15,006 bases of DNA, taken from Chloroflexi bacterium UBA4736. GTDB lineage: Bacteria > Chloroflexota > Dormibacteria > Dormibacterales > Dormibacteraceae. The stretch is taken from the NCBI GenBank assembly GCA_002404015.1, contig DHIW01000076.1, positions 46,290 to 61,295 on the forward strand, read 5' to 3'. Below, piece after piece: positions 5,966-13,423 of the stretch; position 1 is the first letter of the stretch; every line of letters begins with the position of its first letter. The translations under genes and the position numbers were made by a program. The notes under the pieces were generated by a model, which saw only the letters and a list, made by a program, of their open reading frames with translations, had not been told where the DNA came from and searched no databases.

Positions 5966-8326
5966 TTGATCAAAGAGGCCATCGCCGGCAAGACCCTCCT
6001 GGTCACCGGTTCCAGCGGCTTCCTAGGCAAGTCGATCGTCGAGAAGCTCTTACGCTCGCTGCCCGAGGTCGGCCGCGTCAATCTCGCGATCCGCTCCTCG
6101 GCGCGCCGTCCGGCGCGGGACCGTCTGGAGCGGGAGGTGCTCTCCAGTCCTGCCTTCAAGCGGCTGAAGGAAGAGCTCGGCGAGCCGGCGTTCAACCAGC
6201 TGGCGGCCGAGAAGCTGGCGGTTATCGAGATCGACCTCGGCCGCGATGGCCTCGGCCTGGACGAAGCCGGCCGCGCCGAGCTGGCCAAGTGCGACATCGT
6301 CATCCACTCGGCGGCCGCCGTCGAATTCGACAACCCGGCTGACCTCTCGGCCCAGACCAACCTGCTAGGCGCCGCGCGCATGATCGCCGCGCTGACCCAG
6401 ACCGGCGCCAACCCGCACCTGGTCCACGTCTCGACCGCCTACGTGGGCGGCATGCTGCGCGGCCTGGTCCGCGAGGACGTGCCGCTGGACCCCGGACTCA
6501 GCTGGCGGCACGAGGCGCAGGTGCTCAGCACACTGCGGCCCACCGTCGAGGAAGAGTCGCGGCGCCCCGAGATCCTCGACAAGCTTCGCAAGGAGGCGCG
6601 CAGCCGGATGGGACCGGCCGGCACGCCCGCGGTTGCCCGCACCGTCGAGCGCCTGCGCGACCGCTGGGTGAAGGACCGCCTGATCGAGCGGGGGAGGGTG
6701 CACGCGCGCTCGATGGGGTTCAGCGACATCTACTCGTTCACCAAGGCCATGGCCGAGCACGCCGTGGTCGAGCTGCACGGGGACATCCCGCTGTCCATCG
6801 TCCGGCCCTCGATCATCGAGAGCGCCCTGGCCGAGCCGTTCCCGGGCTGGCTGGAGGGCTTCCGGATGGCCGAGCCGATCATCCTCGCGTTCGGGCGGGC
6901 CATGCTGACCGACTTCTCCGGCCTGCCCGACGCGCTGCTGGACATCATCCCCCTGGACTACGTGGTCAACACCGTGCTGGCCGTGGCCGCCGCGCCGCCC
7001 CCCAGGGCCGAGCACCGCATCTACCACGCCGCCTCCGGCAGCCGGAACCCGCTCCGCTTCCGGCGGGTCTACGAGGAGTGCGGGGTGTACTTCACGGCCC
7101 ACCCTCTGCGCGACCGTTACGGCCAGGCCATCGGAACCCCGACCTGGACCTTTCCAACCCGAGGCGAGCTCACCGCCAAAGGCCGGCTGGCGCTGCGAGT
7201 GGTGGAGGGCGCCCAGCAGTTCGTCGAGCGGCTGCCGCTGGGCCAGCGGACGACCAAGCTCTCGGACGACCTCACGGAGCAGCGCAACAAGCTGGAGCGC
7301 GCGCTCAACCTCTCCGAGCTCTATGGGGTCTACACCGAGGTCGACTGCATCTTCGACACGCGTCACACCATGTCGGTTTGGGAGCAGTTGCCGAAGGCGG
7401 AGCAGGCGGTCTTCCCGTTCGACCCCGGGCTCTACGACTGGAGCCACTACTTCCAGGACGTCCATCTGCCGACGGTGATCCGGATGGCGCGCGTCGACAC
7501 CGGTCCCAAGAAGGGCCCCGGGCCGAGCGGCAGCACCGAACCGAAACCGGACGCCAACATGGCCCTCAACCTGGTCCGGAAGCGGGCCGGCCGCTCGGAC
7601 GTGCTGGCCGTCTTCGACGTCGACGGCACACTGGTCGAGACCAACATCGTCGAGTACTTCTTCTGGATGCGCCTCAAGGACCAGGCGCTGGACGAGTGGC
7701 CCCGCTTCCTGGCCGAGATGGCGCGCAAGGCGCCCCGCTGGCTCTACCTGGAGCGACGGTCGCGGGCTGAGTTCCAGCGCAGCTTCTACCGCGAGTACGC
7801 GGGCCTCGACCTCGAGGTCATGCGCCGGCTCGGCGAGGAGGCGCTCAACGAGGTCACGCTGCGGCGGATCTATCCGGAGGGGATGCGCCGGATCCGCGAG
7901 CACAAGCGGGCCGGCCACCGCGTGCTTCTGCTGACCGGAGCTCTCGACGTGGTGGTCGAGCCGCTCGCCGAGCTGCTCGAGGTCGAGGTGGACTGCGCGC
8001 ACCTGCTGGTGAAGGACGGCCGGCTGACTGGCGACCTGGCCGCGCCGCCGCCGGCCGGGGAGGCGCGGGGCACGCTGCTCGAGGAGTACGCGGCCGCTGC
8101 CGGCGTGGATCTCGCCGAAAGCTTCGCCTACGCCGACTCGCTGTCCGACCTGCCGATGCTCGAGCTGGTGGGCACCCCGGTGGTGATCAACCCCGACGCC
8201 CGGCTCTCGCAGGTGGGCGCCCAGCGGGGCTGGCGAATCGAGCGCTGGAAGATGGCGCCCGGCAACTGGCACCTGCCGATGCCCGACCCTCGCTCCGCCG
8301 AGTACCGGGAGCGGGTCCGCCGCTGA
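5966..8326 (+). CDS. Fatty acyl-CoA reductase fused to a HAD-IB phosphatase
   Basis: This two-domain protein of 786 residues appears to be cytosolic. The N-terminal part (about 1-500) is an extended SDR of the fatty acyl-CoA reductase (male-sterility/NAD_binding_4) family: TGSSGFLGK (14-22) binds NAD(P)H, VSTAYV carries the catalytic Ser/Thr, and YSFTK (Tyr256, Lys260) is the YxxxK pair. The segment SIVRPSIIES followed by PFPGW is a FAR hallmark. It would reduce acyl-CoA or acyl-ACP to aldehyde or alcohol. The C-terminal part (about 540-786) is a HAD-IB (SerB/CicA-like) phosphatase with DVDGT (551-555), the motif II threonine 657 in LLLTGALD, and YADSLSDLP (722-730). TTG 5966 is chosen because it starts just before the Rossmann strand and sits 7 bases after TAGAAT; an upstream start at 5867 would add 33 unconserved residues. 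It overlaps the next gene by one base (TGATG). Confidence 0.88.
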   Translation: MIKEAIAGKTLLVTGSSGFLGKSIVEKLLRSLPEVGRVNLAIRSSARRPARDRLEREVLSSPAFKRLKEELGEPAFNQLAAEKLAVIEIDLGRDGLGLDEAGRAELAKCDIVIHSAAAVEFDNPADLSAQTNLLGAARMIAALTQTGANPHLVHVSTAYVGGMLRGLVREDVPLDPGLSWRHEAQVLSTLRPTVEEESRRPEILDKLRKEARSRMGPAGTPAVARTVERLRDRWVKDRLIERGRVHARSMGFSDIYSFTKAMAEHAVVELHGDIPLSIVRPSIIESALAEPFPGWLEGFRMAEPIILAFGRAMLTDFSGLPDALLDIIPLDYVVNTVLAVAAAPPPRAEHRIYHAASGSRNPLRFRRVYEECGVYFTAHPLRDRYGQAIGTPTWTFPTRGELTAKGRLALRVVEGAQQFVERLPLGQRTTKLSDDLTEQRNKLERALNLSELYGVYTEVDCIFDTRHTMSVWEQLPKAEQAVFPFDPGLYDWSHYFQDVHLPTVIRMARVDTGPKKGPGPSGSTEPKPDANMALNLVRKRAGRSDVLAVFDVDGTLVETNIVEYFFWMRLKDQALDEWPRFLAEMARKAPRWLYLERRSRAEFQRSFYREYAGLDLEVMRRLGEEALNEVTLRRIYPEGMRRIREHKRAGHRVLLLTGALDVVVEPLAELLEVEVDCAHLLVKDGRLTGDLAAPPPAGEARGTLLEEYAAAAGVDLAESFAYADSLSDLPMLELVGTPVVINPDARLSQVGAQRGWRIERWKMAPGNWHLPMPDPRSAEYRERVRR

Positions 8327-9501
8327 TGCTGGCCCTTCAGTACGTCCACTCGGTTGCCGGCTATGCCCTTGTCAAGGCCAGCCGCGGCCGGCCCTCGGTC
8401 GCGACCAGCGACCTCGCGCTGCTCCACCTCGGCGACATCCCCGAGCCGGAGCTGCCCGGGCCCGGCTGGGTCCGCGTCCTGCCGACGCTGAGCGGCATCT
8501 GCGGCTCCGATACCTCGGCCATCACGGGGCACGCGTCGCTGTACCTGGAGCCGCTGACGAGCTACCCGTTCGTGCCCGGCCACGAGGTCTTGGGCGAGCT
8601 CGACGACGGCAGCCGTGTGGTCGTCGAGCCGGCCCTGGGCTGCGAGGTGCGCGGCGTATCGCCGGCCTGCCGGCAATGCGCGGCCGGCCGTCCCGGTTTG
8701 TGCGAGAACGTGACCGAAGGCCCGCTCGACGTGGGCCTGCAGACGGGCTACTGCAAGAGCACGGGCGGCGGCTGGGGCCAGGTGCTGGTCGCGCACGAGA
8801 GCCAGCTCCACGAGGTGCCGGCGGCGATCAGCGACGAGGCCGCCGTGCTGCTGGAGCCGTTCGCATGCTGCATCCACGCCGCACTCCGCGGCCGGGCCAC
8901 CCAGGACGACGTGGTCGTCGTCCTGGGAGCCGGGACCATCGGGCTTCTGACGGTCGCGGCGATCCGGGCCTTCACGCCGCCCAAGCAGCTGATCGCGGTC
9001 GCCAAGTACCCCCACCAGCGCGAAGCGGCCCGCCGCCTCGGGGCGGACGCCGTGGTGGCGCCGAGCGAGGTGTTCCAGCATGTCCGCTTCGCCACCCAGG
9101 CGCGCCGGCTCGACGGCGTCGGCGACCCGCTTCTGCTGGGCGGCGCCGACATCACCTTCGAGTGCACGGGGTCGGCGCAGGGCCTGAACCAGGCGGTCCG
9201 CTTCACCCGCGGCCGGGGCACGGTTGTGGCGGTCGGCATGCCGGGTGCGGAGCGGGTCGACTGGGCACCGATCTGGCAGCGCGAGCTGACGGTGATGGGC
9301 GCCTACGCCTACGGGGTCGAGGCGGACGGCCGGCGCACGTTCCAGATGGCGCTGGAGGCCGCCCCGCAGATGCACCTGGAGGCGCTCACCGGCCCGCTGT
9401 TCGGGCTCGGGGAGTACCGCGAGGCGATCGAGTACGCGGTGCGGGCCGGCTCCCTCAACGCCGTGAAGGTGGCCTTCGATTTGCGAGACTTGCGAGCGTG
9501 A
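8326..9501 (+). CDS. Zinc-dependent alcohol dehydrogenase (threonine/sorbitol dehydrogenase-like MDR)
   Basis: This 391-residue MDR enzyme probably interconverts an alcohol and a carbonyl compound with NAD(P). The catalytic-zinc residues are intact: Cys59 in GICGSD and His86-Glu87 in GHEV. Four cysteines at 106, 115, 118 and 126 fit a structural-zinc lobe, but the first gap is C-x8-C instead of the common C-x2-C. The Rossmann motif VLGAGTIGLL follows. ATG 8326 overlaps the TGA of the FAR-HAD gene, so the two are likely translated together. The context suggests it acts on the aldehyde or alcohol made by the FAR domain, or on a polyol headgroup; this is inference. It differs from the MDR protein at 935-1966, which lacks the catalytic zinc site. 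Confidence 0.88.
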   Translation: MLALQYVHSVAGYALVKASRGRPSVATSDLALLHLGDIPEPELPGPGWVRVLPTLSGICGSDTSAITGHASLYLEPLTSYPFVPGHEVLGELDDGSRVVVEPALGCEVRGVSPACRQCAAGRPGLCENVTEGPLDVGLQTGYCKSTGGGWGQVLVAHESQLHEVPAAISDEAAVLLEPFACCIHAALRGRATQDDVVVVLGAGTIGLLTVAAIRAFTPPKQLIAVAKYPHQREAARRLGADAVVAPSEVFQHVRFATQARRLDGVGDPLLLGGADITFECTGSAQGLNQAVRFTRGRGTVVAVGMPGAERVDWAPIWQRELTVMGAYAYGVEADGRRTFQMALEAAPQMHLEALTGPLFGLGEYREAIEYAVRAGSLNAVKVAFDLRDLRA

Positions 9502-9523
9502 GAGAGATCAGCCGCTGATGTCA

Positions 9524-9551
9524 CCCCAAAAAATCAGGCGATTTTTCGGGG
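9524..9551 (+). promoter_or_regulatory. AT-rich hairpin between the ADH gene and the LarA-like gene
   Basis: CCCCAAAAAATC (9524-9535) pairs with GATTTTTCGGGG (9540-9551) across a 4-base loop, with a single A-C mismatch. It ends 10 bases before ATG 9562, and no Shine-Dalgarno sequence lies between. Runs of A and T are exceptional in this GC-rich window. It could be an attenuator, an RNA-stability element or an operator controlling the downstream half of the cluster. Confidence 0.55.
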
Positions 9552-9561
9552 ACCCCAACTG

Positions 9562-11139
9562 ATGGGAAGGCCGGGCGCCGTCATCGAGGTCGACCGCAAC
9601 ACACCTCCCACGATGTTCCACTTCGGCGAGGGCATGCGCCTGGAGAGGCTGCCCCTAGGCAGCCGAATCCTTTACCCGCCCGACCCCATCGAACCGATCG
9701 TGCACGCCGAGCGCGCCATCCGCCGCGCCCTCGCCAAGCCGCTGGACGACGACCCGCTGAAGTCGCTGCTGCGGGCCGGCATGAAGCTGACGATCGCCTT
9801 CGACGACATCTCCCTTCCGCTGCCCCCGATGGCCGCGCCCGATGTGCGCCAGCTGGTCATGGAGGAGGTGGTCGAGCTGGCGGCGGAGGCCGGCGTCGAG
9901 GACATTCAGCTGATCGCGGCCAACTCCCTGCACCGGCGGATGACGGCCGACGAGATCCGCCACATCGTGGGCGACCGCATCTTCACCACCTTCTGGCCGG
10001 ACCGGCTCTACAACCACGACGGCGAGGACCCGGAGGGCAACGTCTTGATAGGCAAGACCGCGAATGGGGAGGAGGTGACGCTGAGCCGGAGAGCGGTCGA
10101 GTCCGACCTGGTCGTCTACGTCAACCTGACGCTGGTGCCGATGGACGGCGGCCACAAGTCGATGGCCACCGGCCTGGGCAGCTACCGCAGCGTGCGCCCC
10201 CACCACAACGTCAAGACGCTGCTGGGCTCCCGGTCCTACATGAACCCGCCCGACTCGGCGCTCCACCACGCCTGTATCCGACAGGGCCAGCTGATCGAGG
10301 ACACGGTGCGCGTCTTCCACATCGAGACCAGCGTCAACAACCACTCCTTCCCGACGGTCGCCAACTTCATGCAGAAGCGGGAGACCGACTGGACTGCCAC
10401 GGACCAGGCCAGCTTCCTGGCCCTGAAACAGCTCACGGACGTCGCCCCGCCGGGCATCAAGCGCTCGATCTTCCACTCGATGCGGGCGCCCTACGGGATG
10501 ACCGGCGTCCACGCCGGCCAGGTCGACGTCGTGCACGAAAAGACGCTGGAGAACGTGCGCCGCCAGATGCTGGTGGAGGTGGACGGCCAGACGGACATCG
10601 TCACCATGGGGCTGCCCTACCTGGGGCCCTACAACGTGAACTCGATCCTGAACCCGGTCCTTGTGGTCTGCCTGGGGCTGGGCTACCTCTTCAACCTCTA
10701 CCGGAACAAGCCGATCGTGCGTGAGGGCGGGGTCGTGATCATGGAGCACCCCTGCCGGTACGAGTTCGACTCGGTGCAGCATCCCAGCTACATCGACTTC
10801 TTCGACGAGGTGCTCGCTGACACCACCGATCCAGCCCTGATCGAGGAGCGCTACGAGCAGCGTTTCGCGGAGGACCCCTGGTACCGGCAGCTGTACCGGA
10901 AGTCGCACGCCTACCACGGGGTGCATCCCTTCTACGCCTGGTACTGGGCAGCCCACGCGCTCCAGTACGCGGGCGACATCGTCGTGGTCGGCGGCGACCG
11001 GGAGACGGTGCACCGGCTGGGCTTCAAGTGCGCCAGCTCCCTGGAGGACGCCTTTGAGATCGCGGAGCAGACGGTCGGCCGCTACCCCAGCGTCACCCAC
11101 ATCCGCACGCCGCCCCTGATGCTGGCTGACGTGAGGTGA
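9562..11139 (+). CDS. LarA/DUF2088 domain protein (nickel-pincer racemase/epimerase superfamily)
   Basis: LarA-type enzymes racemise or epimerise 2-hydroxyacids with a nickel pincer nucleotide. The 525-residue protein shows the superfamily landmarks in order: FDDISLPLPP (80-89, counterpart of the DDxTRPTP segment), NSLHRRMTADEI with His124 (counterpart of GTHR), NHDGEDPEG (151-159), and GGHKS with Lys199, at the place where LarA carries the lysine that tethers the cofactor. HHN follows in SVRPHHN. The C-terminal half (about 300-525) matches the second LarA domain in position, with GLPYLGPYNVNS and a long aromatic-rich stretch, FYAWYWAAHALQYAG. It is longer than LarA itself (about 425). No larB, larC or larE is in the window. 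The substrate is unknown; cofactor use is inferred from the motifs. It overlaps the acyltransferase gene by 4 bases (GTGA). Confidence 0.82.
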   Translation: MGRPGAVIEVDRNTPPTMFHFGEGMRLERLPLGSRILYPPDPIEPIVHAERAIRRALAKPLDDDPLKSLLRAGMKLTIAFDDISLPLPPMAAPDVRQLVMEEVVELAAEAGVEDIQLIAANSLHRRMTADEIRHIVGDRIFTTFWPDRLYNHDGEDPEGNVLIGKTANGEEVTLSRRAVESDLVVYVNLTLVPMDGGHKSMATGLGSYRSVRPHHNVKTLLGSRSYMNPPDSALHHACIRQGQLIEDTVRVFHIETSVNNHSFPTVANFMQKRETDWTATDQASFLALKQLTDVAPPGIKRSIFHSMRAPYGMTGVHAGQVDVVHEKTLENVRRQMLVEVDGQTDIVTMGLPYLGPYNVNSILNPVLVVCLGLGYLFNLYRNKPIVREGGVVIMEHPCRYEFDSVQHPSYIDFFDEVLADTTDPALIEERYEQRFAEDPWYRQLYRKSHAYHGVHPFYAWYWAAHALQYAGDIVVVGGDRETVHRLGFKCASSLEDAFEIAEQTVGRYPSVTHIRTPPLMLADVR

Positions 11140-11963
11140 GCCTCCTCGACGACCTCACCACGATGCGCCGCGGCTGGCACTGGCAGGGGCCCCGGCCGCG
11201 GAGCTGGCCGGATATGGCGGAGGCGGTGCCAGACCGCGCCAGCAACCTGGGGTGGGCTCGCGCGGAGCCCATCCGGAGCCTGCGCTGGTTCGTCCAGCAC
11301 GGGCTGGCGCTGCCCTTCACGCGGCTCATGGCCAACCCCCGCGTCGAAGGCGAGGAGTGGGTGCGCGACCTGGAGAGGCCCGCCCTTCTGGCCTCCAACC
11401 ACGTCAGCCACGCCGACACCCAGCTGCTGCTGTACGCGCTGTCCGACCGGGTCCGGGAGAAGACGGTGGTGGCGGCGGCCGCCGACTACTGGTACAAGCG
11501 GCCCTGGTTGGGCCGGGTTGTGAGCCTGTGGTTGAACACCTTTCCCTTCTCGCGGACGGGCGGTCCGCAGGCCGTTCTCAACAGCTCCAGCCAGCTCTTG
11601 AAGTCGGGCTGGAACCTTCTGGTGTACCCGGAGGGGACGCGGTCTCCCGACGGCCGCCTGCAGGAGTTCAAGCCCGGGGTCGGCCACCTGGCCACCGAGA
11701 CCCGCAGCCCGGTCATCCCGATGCACGTGAGCGGCTCGCACCGGATCATGCCGAAGGGTCGCCGGTTCCCCCTCCCGGCGCCCGCCACGATCCGGATCGG
11801 GAAGCCCCTGATGCCCGGCCGCGCAGAGTCGTCGCGCGCGTTCGCGGGGCGGGTCGAGAAAGCCGTGCAGGCGCTGGCGCAGAGGACGCGCGACCCCGAG
11901 GTCGTCGGCACTTGGATCGACACCTGGCGAGCTACGAGATCCCCGGTCAGCTCAGAGGACTGA
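11136..11963 (+). CDS. PlsC-type lysophospholipid acyltransferase
   Basis: This 275-residue protein of the glycerolipid acyltransferase superfamily should transfer an acyl chain from CoA or ACP to a lysophosphatidate-like alcohol at the membrane. Motif I is NHVSHAD with the catalytic pair His89 and Asp94. Motif II is FPFSRTGG. Motif III is YPEGTRS with Glu166. A proline-containing segment, VIPMHVSGSHRIMP, follows as motif IV. About 60 N-terminal residues are basic and Trp-rich and could be membrane-associated. GTG 11136 overlaps the stop of the LarA-like gene (GTGA), fixing the start and indicating coupled translation. Its acceptor may be the product of the neighbouring reductase, phosphatase and racemase rather than the housekeeping lysophosphatidic acid. 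Confidence 0.87.
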   Translation: MSLLDDLTTMRRGWHWQGPRPRSWPDMAEAVPDRASNLGWARAEPIRSLRWFVQHGLALPFTRLMANPRVEGEEWVRDLERPALLASNHVSHADTQLLLYALSDRVREKTVVAAAADYWYKRPWLGRVVSLWLNTFPFSRTGGPQAVLNSSSQLLKSGWNLLVYPEGTRSPDGRLQEFKPGVGHLATETRSPVIPMHVSGSHRIMPKGRRFPLPAPATIRIGKPLMPGRAESSRAFAGRVEKAVQALAQRTRDPEVVGTWIDTWRATRSPVSSED

Positions 11964-12991
11964 AAGCCTCGGCCCTGGCGATCGCGCTCGTCATCGCGGT
12001 CGCTTGCGGTGGGCCCGGCGGCGGCGCTGCCCCCGCGGCATCGAGCGGCCCGCCAGAGAAAGCCTCTCTCAAGATCGCCGTCGGCGGCCAGAACCAGATC
12101 GGCTACCTGCCGCTGACGCTGGCGGACCAGCTCGGCTACTACAGGGAGGCGGGGCTCTCGGTCGAGCTGGACGACGTCGGGCTTCCCACCAAGGCGCTGG
12201 AAGCGCTCCGGAGCGGGTCGGCTGACGTCGTCTGCGGGCCTTACGAACAGACCCTCCACACCCAGGTTCTGGGCGACGTCGTCCAGATGTTCACGGTCTT
12301 CGACGAGTACCCGGCCCTGGTCATGATGGTGGGCAAGCCGCACCAGGCCCAGGTCGCGTCAATCAAGGACCTGGTCGGCCACCCGGTGGGGGTGACCCTG
12401 CCTTTCTCGGCCACGGACGAGATGGTGAAGTACCTGCTGAAGAGGAACGGGCTGGCGATCGACGCCATCCCGGTGGTCGCGATCGGCAGCGGCTCAACGG
12501 CCATCTCGGCCATTCAGTCCGGCCAGGTCTGGGCGGGGGTGACGATCGAGCCGGCCGCCACGGCGCTGGAGAAGAGCGGCAACGCCAAGGCGCTCTACGA
12601 CACCCGGAGCGCCCAGGGCAGCAGAGATGTCTTCGGGGGCACCTGGCCGACGGGCGGGCTCTACGCGTCACCCGCCTTCATCACGAAGAACCCGCGCACG
12701 ATCCAGGCCCTGGCCAGAGCGGCAGTGAAGGCGCTGAGGTACATCCACACGCACTCCGCCGGCGACATCGCCGGCCACGTGCCCGCGACCTTTTACGCGG
12801 GGCTCGACAGACATGGCTTCGTGGACACGTTGAAGGCCGACCTGGGCCAGTTCAGCGCCGATGGCCTGATGCCGGCGGACGGTCCCGGGAACGTGTTCGA
12901 CACGCTGAAGACGGCGGATCCCCGGCTCGACTGGGCGTCGGTCGACCTCAGGAAGTCATACGACAACCGCTACGTGCAGAACGTAAAGTAG
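11960..12991 (+). CDS. NMT1/SsuA-type ABC substrate-binding lipoprotein, no partner transporter genes
   Basis: This is a periplasmic-binding protein of the nitrate/sulfonate/thiamine-precursor (NMT1/THI5-like) family. A lipoprotein signal ([15 protein letters not shown], Cys16) is followed by a Gly/Pro/Ser-rich linker, then [62 protein letters not shown] and [12 protein letters not shown], all typical of the family. The stop of the acyltransferase gene (TGA 11961-11963) overlaps CTG 11960-11962 in a CTGA arrangement equivalent to the common ATGA. With that CTG the protein has 343 residues and an ideal signal peptide. TTG 11912 is the only alternative and would give an acidic 16-residue extension. 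No permease or ATPase gene follows, so it either serves a transporter elsewhere or delivers a ligand to this cluster's enzymes. The ligand is unknown. Confidence 0.84.
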   Translation: MKASALAIALVIAVACGGPGGGAAPAASSGPPEKASLKIAVGGQNQIGYLPLTLADQLGYYREAGLSVELDDVGLPTKALEALRSGSADVVCGPYEQTLHTQVLGDVVQMFTVFDEYPALVMMVGKPHQAQVASIKDLVGHPVGVTLPFSATDEMVKYLLKRNGLAIDAIPVVAIGSGSTAISAIQSGQVWAGVTIEPAATALEKSGNAKALYDTRSAQGSRDVFGGTWPTGGLYASPAFITKNPRTIQALARAAVKALRYIHTHSAGDIAGHVPATFYAGLDRHGFVDTLKADLGQFSADGLMPADGPGNVFDTLKTADPRLDWASVDLRKSYDNRYVQNVK

Positions 12992-13019
12992 CCCCTTCTC
13001 GCCGGACAGGCTCTCGAAG

Positions 13020-13025
13020 TAGACT
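13020..13025 (+). promoter_or_regulatory. Candidate -10 hexamer upstream of infA
   Basis: TAGACT lies 10 bases before TTG 13036, predicting a transcript start within a few bases of that TTG. It falls in the 44-base gap after the substrate-binding protein gene. No -35 element is recognisable. It supports separate transcription of infA and the use of the long N-terminal start. Confidence 0.35.
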
Positions 13026-13035
13026 CTTACGCGTA

Positions 13036-13326
13036 TTGGCACGGTCTTCCACGCCCCGCAGGGGGCCCCGCCGGCCGCCGAAGCAGCGTGCGGCCGCGCC
13101 TGAGGACGAGAAGGAGGCCCCGGTCGTGATGGACGCGGTGGTCACCCAGGCCCTCCCCAACGCGATGTTCGAGGTCGAGCTGGAGAACGAGCACCGGCTG
13201 ATCGCGTACGCCGCCGGCCGCATGCGCCGCTACTTCATCCGGATCACACCCGGCGACCGGATCCGCGTCGAGCTCTCCCCGTACGACCTGAGCCGAGGCC
13301 GGATCGTCTACCGCTACCGCGACTAG
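13036..13326 (+). CDS. infA: Translation initiation factor IF-1 (orphan, with basic N-terminal extension)
   Basis: IF-1 is an S1/OB-fold protein that binds the ribosomal A site during initiation. The core has the family landmarks [42 protein letters not shown] and the final YRYRD. From TTG 13036 the protein has 96 residues; the first 30 are basic, then acidic ([11 protein letters not shown], then EDEKEAP), and are absent from ordinary IF-1 of about 72 residues. GTG 13126 or ATG 13129, behind AAGGAGG at 13111-13117, would give 66 or 65 residues and miss the start of the first strand. Both forms may be made. The gene is alone, not beside rpmJ, rpsM or map as in standard ribosomal operons, so a second infA may exist elsewhere in the genome. 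Confidence 0.9.
   Translation: MARSSTPRRGPRRPPKQRAAAPEDEKEAPVVMDAVVTQALPNAMFEVELENEHRLIAYAAGRMRRYFIRITPGDRIRVELSPYDLSRGRIVYRYRD
13111..13117 (+). promoter_or_regulatory. Internal Shine-Dalgarno sequence in infA
   Basis: AAGGAGG lies 8 bases before GTG 13126 and 11 before ATG 13129. It is the best ribosome binding site near this gene and would direct a short IF-1 lacking the extension. It may instead simply encode the Lys-Glu-Ala stretch. Confidence 0.4.
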
Positions 13327-13335
13327 CGCACCCTA

Positions 13336-13400
13336 CTGGGGAAGAACCTGCGGTTCCTCCCCAGGACCCTACCTCCCTTTCTGGAGGACTTACCGGGGTG
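13336..13400. repeat. Hairpin plus C-rich/GGAGGAC repeat, copy B
   Basis: CTGGGGAAGAACC (13336-13348) pairs with GGTTCCTCCCCAG (13352-13364) around TGC with one mismatch. A C-rich tract and TGGAGGACTTACCGGGGTG (13382-13400) follow. The same order recurs at 13471-13532. It starts 10 bases after the infA stop codon and may end transcription from both converging sides. Confidence 0.6.
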
Positions 13401-13423
13401 GCACGCGTCACGAATTCAGGACC

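Noticed and set aside
6365..8272. 635-residue minus-strand open frame opposite the FAR-HAD gene
   Set aside because: It mirrors the codon pattern of the real gene and has low-complexity Val/Gly/Asp/His composition and no motif. The plus-strand frame carries complete SDR and HAD motifs.
9655..11100. 481-residue minus-strand open frame opposite the LarA-like gene
   Set aside because: It has His/Val/Asp/Gln-rich shadow composition and no family features, while the plus strand has a conserved protein.
11252..11959. First 236 codons of the long frame that continues into the second substrate-binding protein
   Set aside because: This stretch is out of frame with the acyltransferase and reads Arg/Pro/Gly-rich nonsense. 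Only the part from 11960 is a real protein, so it is not an N-terminal fusion.
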